Part shown: in pieces, positions 4,716-5,595 of the stretch
Position numbering within the stretch: the stretch's first letter is position 1
How the letters are laid out: each line of letters starts with the position of its first letter
Assembly (NCBI GenBank): GCA_024654265.1
Contig: JANLIO010000009.1
Location: 1-5,595 of the forward strand
DNA from: a bacterium
GTDB lineage: Bacteria > Patescibacteriota > Patescibacteriia > 2-12-FULL-60-25
Direction: 5' to 3'
DNA length: 5,595 nt
Program-made: the position numbers and the translations under genes
The notes under the pieces: generated by a model
Database searches by the model: none
What the model was told of the DNA's origin: nothing
The model's input: only the letters and a program-made list of their open reading frames with translations

Positions 4716-5595
4716 TTAGTGATTCTGTTTACGTTTTAAAACTTTTTTTACTGCGTTTTTGATATGCGAGACACCCATGCCAAAGCGTTCGATGAGTTCT
4801 TGCGGTTCGCCAGTTTCGCCGAATACGTCTGGAACACCGATAAACTCCATTGGGACCGGATATGTTTTTGCGAGATATTCTGCGACAGCACCGCCGAGCC
4901 CGCCGGTGATCTGATGTTCCTCAACGGTGACAACGGCTCCGCACATCTGTACAGCTTGGAGAACCGCTTTTTCATCCAATGGCTTTATGGTGTGCGAATT
5001 GACAACCATGACACTCATCTTTTCTTTCTTTAATTCATGTGCCGCTTTCAATGCAGAATGAACAAGCGAACCGCAGGCAATAATGACAACATCTCGACCG
5101 GAGTGGAGTGTTACAGCTTTTCCAATTTTGAAAGGCGTTTTCGCGGTTGTGAAGACGGGTGTTTTTTCACGGGCGAAACGGACATAGCAGGGTCCTTCGT
5201 ATTTTGAGATTGCGATGGTTGCTTTTTGTGCTTCGTTTGCATCACATGGTGCAATGATCGTCATGTTTGGGATACATCGCATGATGGCAATATCTTCGAT
5301 GGCTTGGTGTGTTGCGCCGTCAGGTCCCACGGAAACGCCGGCATGCGAGCCAATGATTTTTACATTTACATTGTTCAAGCAGAGATTTGTTCGGACTTGC
5401 TCCCACGCGCGACCCGGACAAAACATGGCGTAGGACGTGATGTAGGGGATCTTTCCCGCAAGGGCAAAACCAGACGCGCTCGAGGCGAGAAGTTGCTCTT
5501 GGACACCGACTTGGACAAAGCGATCGGGAAATTCCTTTTGAAATTCTCTGCTTCTCGTGGAGTCTGTGAGGTCGGCACACAGGAGAACGATGTTC
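4716..5595 (-). CDS. tkt: Transketolase, C-terminal subunit (N-terminus off window)
   Basis: The frame stays open to the right edge and gives 292 residues; about 20 N-terminal residues are probably missing, as stand-alone C-terminal subunits run near 310. It carries the pyrimidine-binding and C-terminal domains of a thiamine-diphosphate transketolase. Counting from the edge: ADLTDSTRS (7-15); VQVGVQEQ (27-34), with Glu33 at the family's catalytic glutamate that activates the ThDP aminopyrimidine; GSHAGVSVGPDGATHQ (82-97) followed by EDIAIMR (100-106), the classic transketolase motif; and C-terminal TVEEHQITGGLGGAVAEYLA. The partner N-terminal, ThDP-diphosphate-binding subunit is expected immediately upstream, beyond 5595. 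The enzyme moves two-carbon ketol units between ketose and aldose phosphates in the non-oxidative pentose phosphate pathway. A DXP-synthase-like or 2-oxo acid dehydrogenase E1β identity is less likely given the DGATHQ motif and the operon partners. The stop is TAA at 4718-4716. Confidence 0.93.
   Translation of the reverse strand, partial: NIVLLCADLTDSTRSREFQKEFPDRFVQVGVQEQLLASSASGFALAGKIPYITSYAMFCPGRAWEQVRTNLCLNNVNVKIIGSHAGVSVGPDGATHQAIEDIAIMRCIPNMTIIAPCDANEAQKATIAISKYEGPCYVRFAREKTPVFTTAKTPFKIGKAVTLHSGRDVVIIACGSLVHSALKAAHELKKEKMSVMVVNSHTIKPLDEKAVLQAVQMCGAVVTVEEHQITGGLGGAVAEYLAKTYPVPMEFIGVPDVFGETGEPQELIERFGMGVSHIKNAVKKVLKRKQNH

Noticed and set aside
4090..4739. Three plus-strand open frames rich in Phe and Leu
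   Set aside because: They are antisense to the charged operon protein; Lys/Glu codons read backwards give Phe/Leu/Ser. No start signals were seen.
1..5595. Alternative genetic code (UGA as Gly)
   Set aside because: The main frames contain no in-frame UGA and their stop codons are UAA or UAG at expected family lengths, so there is no evidence for recoding.

Overview
The window is a compact bacterial chromosome segment in which every supported gene lies on the minus strand. The most likely source is a Candidate Phyla Radiation (Patescibacteria) genome. This is an inference from three things: a stand-alone transketolase C-terminal subunit, a Thermus-type 305-residue class II aldolase, and a divergent PfkB kinase packed almost without spacers. 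No in-frame UGA codons are needed, so ordinary genetic code 11 fits; this argues against the Gracilibacteria/Absconditabacteria groups that recode UGA.

Right part (5595 down to 2035), read right to left: a central-carbon operon. It holds the transketolase C-terminal subunit (cut by the window edge), a 229-residue charged protein I do not recognise, a PfkB/ribokinase-family sugar kinase with an unusual cysteine cluster, and class II fructose-bisphosphate aldolase. The first three genes are separated by 4 and 3 nt and show no Shine-Dalgarno sequences, so translational coupling is likely. The aldolase follows after 49 bp that contain a perfect TATAAT box very close to its ATG. It ends at a strong hairpin terminator. 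Together the enzymes would link the non-oxidative pentose phosphate pathway (fructose-6-P and glyceraldehyde-3-P) to lower glycolysis. The PfkB enzyme is a candidate for the phosphofructokinase step, but its substrate cannot be read from sequence.

Left part (1945 down to 1): two separately controlled genes unrelated to sugar metabolism. One is a Mu Gam-like (host-nuclease inhibitor) DNA-end-binding protein. It should start at a GTG with a good Shine-Dalgarno, not at the upstream ATG. The other is a long open frame that runs off the left edge, encoding an unrecognised protein of at least 427 residues. It has a folded N-terminal region, a ~115-residue acidic proline-rich linker and the beginning of a second domain. 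The gam terminator and the promoter of this gene are physically interleaved: the -35 box TTGACG lies in the hairpin, the U-tract is in the 17-bp spacer, and TATAAG follows.

There is no stretch longer than 300 bases without a gene. I saw no tRNA, rRNA, CRISPR array, insertion sequence or riboswitch.
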